Shown here in pieces: positions 63,301 to 64,000 of a DNA stretch of 64,000 nt. The notes under the pieces are model-generated. The model worked only from the letters and a program-made list of their open reading frames with translations, did not search any database and had not been told where the DNA came from. Position numbers and translations under genes: made by a program. Position 1 is the first letter of the stretch, and each line of letters starts with the position of its first letter. This stretch comes from Pseudomarimonas arenosa (GTDB lineage: Bacteria > Pseudomonadota > Gammaproteobacteria > Xanthomonadales > Xanthomonadaceae): assembly GCF_014841215.1 (NCBI RefSeq), contig NZ_JACYTR010000012.1:49206-113205 (forward strand), written 5' to 3'.

Positions 63301-63827
63301 TTGCTCAGATCGCGCAGCGTTTCCAGTCCGGCGAAGAGCTGGAGCCGACCGCGCCGACGGGTGATACCGCCACTGCCGACATCCCGCTGTTCCTGGTCGG
63401 CGACTACAACGCCTTCGAAGTCACTGACGGCTGGGTAGACGTGGTCGGCCTGATCGCTGGCAGCTACGACAATGCCGAGAACGAGATCAGCCTGTCCGGC
63501 GGCCAGGTGGTCAATCCGCCGCTGCTGCAGACCTCGTCGCTGGTGGATATCGAAGCGCGCTACTCCTACACCTATGCCGAGAACTACGGCAACATCCAGG
63601 CGCAGGAACCGCGTCGCGCCGGTCAGGCACAGATCCTCGATCACGGCTTTGCCAATGCCGTGGCCGCCCCGCTGGTGCGCGGCATGGCCTATGGTCGTCT
63701 CAATGCCGATGCGCCGGCGCGTCTGATCAGCGCCGGCAGTGGCGCCGAAGGCAGCTCCGATCACGATGGTTTCGTGATCTACGTGGATGTCTCGCCGATG
63801 ATCTTCAACTCCAGCTTTGAAGATTGA
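60330..63827 (+). CDS. ExeM/NucH-type secreted endonuclease with Calx-beta domains
   Basis: The 1165-residue protein has a signal peptide (LGALLGAGLASQDVAAQA), an N-terminal lamin-tail-like domain (FFSEYVEGSSNNKAIEIYNG, about 32-170), three Calx-beta domains (about 205-545, each with SIAEGE/LTEGD starts and GTIxND ends), an OB-like region typical of ExeM (QGNGLRSPFAPASGNTSGQA, about 555-690) and an endonuclease/exonuclease/phosphatase domain (810-1150) with GVQEVE, NNHTRSRGS, VGDYNAFE and SDHDGF catalytic motifs. It should degrade extracellular DNA. It ends VSPMIFNSSFED. A Pho box promoter precedes it, and a strong terminator follows. Confidence 0.9.
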   Translation: MSNPQLKRACLLGALLGAGLASQDVAAQAADLFFSEYVEGSSNNKAIEIYNGTGAAVDLSVYTVELYANGAASPGNTQALSGTLADGDVFVITNSGAALTEITSNSDLTSSVTFFNGDDALVLKKSGVVIDRLGQVGFDPGSEWGTGNASTLDNTIRRKSDICEGDTAHLSAFDPSVQWDGYPNNTVEGIGAHTANCTTTPELSIADVSQLEGDSDSSTFTFTISLSAPAAAGGVTFDIATADDSATAGEDYVASSANGLSIAEGESSTTFAVTVNGDTAVEGNERFFVNVSNVVGANVADDQADGTIQNDDASSLPGLSISDASIAEGNGGTTTLSFTVSLNAPAGVGGVSFDVDSSDALVDDSATAGIDYVALSQDGLSIAEGETQTTVDVSINGDVSFEADEQFVLTVSNVSGADLIGAQATGTILNDDVSLSLADANLTEGDQGSSPLNFVATLSGPLGSDLTITANTSNGSATAGDASPADYQAISNGEFVIAAGQTSVQIPVTVFGDISDENDETFNLSIAASGVDLLDGEAIGTITDNDSAAVEIHAIQGNGLRSPFAPASGNTSGQAVTTSGNIVTAVLSNGFTMQTPDGRIDGDLQTSQGLFVFTGLAPGVSVGQTVTVKGAVAEYYNFTQLTSATVVIDNAGASALPTAIVWDQNTPSPDPTNLSCGATLGNFECFEGMRVSVPVGVVATGNQTFGTDPYAEAYVSAVGTRSRREAGVRFGLSGTNGQAVWDGNPEIFELDADRIISANANLELRGGASFEATGVVGYDFGNHELWPTEMTVLDDVQRGVPANLRASAFTIGSFNVLRLCSTANCASTSGDPTEQEIAAKQARLSAYVRDVLRSPAVLGVQEVETLELLQQLATQIASDGGPTYTAYLAEGNDVGGIDNGFLVNEALISNVSLRQLGLTDQITDANGCSGGAAPCTLHDRPPYMLRGVFSAAGVSQPFAVVNNHTRSRGSVDSGSESGRVRLKRYYQALAIAQIAQRFQSGEELEPTAPTGDTATADIPLFLVGDYNAFEVTDGWVDVVGLIAGSYDNAENEISLSGGQVVNPPLLQTSSLVDIEARYSYTYAENYGNIQAQEPRRAGQAQILDHGFANAVAAPLVRGMAYGRLNADAPARLISAGSGAEGSSDHDGFVIYVDVSPMIFNSSFED

Positions 63828-63851
63828 TTGAGGCGTTAAGTAGAGAACAAA

Positions 63852-63876
63852 AGGGCGCCTTCGGGCGCCCTTTTTC
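63852..63876 (+). terminator. Rho-independent terminator of the nuclease gene
   Basis: AGGGCGCC, a TTCG loop and GGCGCCCT followed by TTTTT form a textbook intrinsic terminator 25 bases after the stop at 63827. Confidence 0.95.
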
Positions 63877-63877
63877 T

Positions 63878-64000
63878 TAGCCCGGATATTTCATGAGGGG
63901 GCGCGGATGATCACCGAGGACTTTGCGTCGAGTGCAAGGCGCGACGAGCCCAAGTGGTGGGCCCACTTGGGCGAGATCGGGACGCAGTCCCGCGTAGCTG
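63878..64000 (+). repeat. Dispersed repeat A, copy 7 (long, cut by window edge)
   Basis: This is the longest readable copy: TAGCCCGGATATTTCATGAG, GGGGCGCGGATGATCACCGA, GGACTTTGCGTCGAGTGCAA, GGCGCGACGAGCCCAAGTGG, TGGGCCCACTTGGGCGAGAT, CGGGACGCAGTCCCGCGTAG. Internal arms CCCAAGTGG/CCACTTGGG-like and GGGACGCAGTCCC can fold. It runs off the window end. Confidence 0.9.

Overview
The window is about 64 kb of high-GC chromosomal DNA from a gammaproteobacterium. The family mix (DUF1631 protein, fused indolepyruvate oxidoreductase, TonB receptor, HD-GYP next to a degenerate GGDEF-EAL protein, and the putative peptide modification cyclase/dehydrogenase/peptide set) suggests the Xanthomonadales/Lysobacterales (Rhodanobacteraceae- or Lysobacteraceae-like). 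This placement is by recall of families; no search was run. No rRNA, tRNA, CRISPR, prophage or intact IS was seen.

Layout. 1-2.1 kb: partial MFS exporter divergent from soxR with a SoxR operator between them, then a small membrane protein. 2.1-3.1 kb: a repeat-rich gap holding a broken ParD antitoxin. 3.1-6.7 kb: Ca2+/cation antiporter and a solo SF2 helicase. 6.8-13.6 kb: the most interesting locus, a putative RiPP system with a SagB-type dehydrogenase, an 89-aa precursor-like peptide and two paralogous cyclase-TPR proteins. 13.7-16.2 kb: thioesterase, secreted cupredoxin, MBL hydrolase, YchJ. 16.4-22.0 kb: DUF1631, DUF808, a coiled-coil protein, PAP2 phosphatase. 22.1-30.5 kb: IS630 relic, secreted protein, indolepyruvate oxidoreductase, AEC transporter with gamma-glutamyltransferase, VanZ-like protein. 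30.6-38.6 kb: a probable cyanophycin-use locus (secreted cyanophycinase, TonB receptor, YfcC-type permease, isoaspartyl dipeptidase). 38.8-40.0 kb: CPA1 antiporter. 40.1-47.0 kb: tightly packed signalling operon (propeller histidine kinase, HD-GYP, GGDEF-EAL, glutaminase). 47.0-51.5 kb: SulP transporter, ABC exporter, a heptanucleotide array and RluE. 51.7-63.8 kb: two large secreted proteins, a 2752-aa repeat protein and an ExeM/NucH-type nuclease with a PhoB-like promoter.

How genes work together. The cyanophycinase would release beta-Asp-Arg dipeptides outside the cell, the receptor and permease could take them up and IadA could split them, although this IadA lacks one metal-binding His. 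The kinase/HD-GYP/EAL genes overlap and look like a c-di-GMP module in which only the EAL site appears complete. The peptide-modification genes flank one another convergently around the precursor.

A recurrent theme is non-coding repeats: at least seven copies of a palindrome-ended element (CCGGATATTTC ends), a second hairpin repeat, a 135-bp tandem array with alternating variants, and an ATCACCC heptamer array directly in front of rluE.
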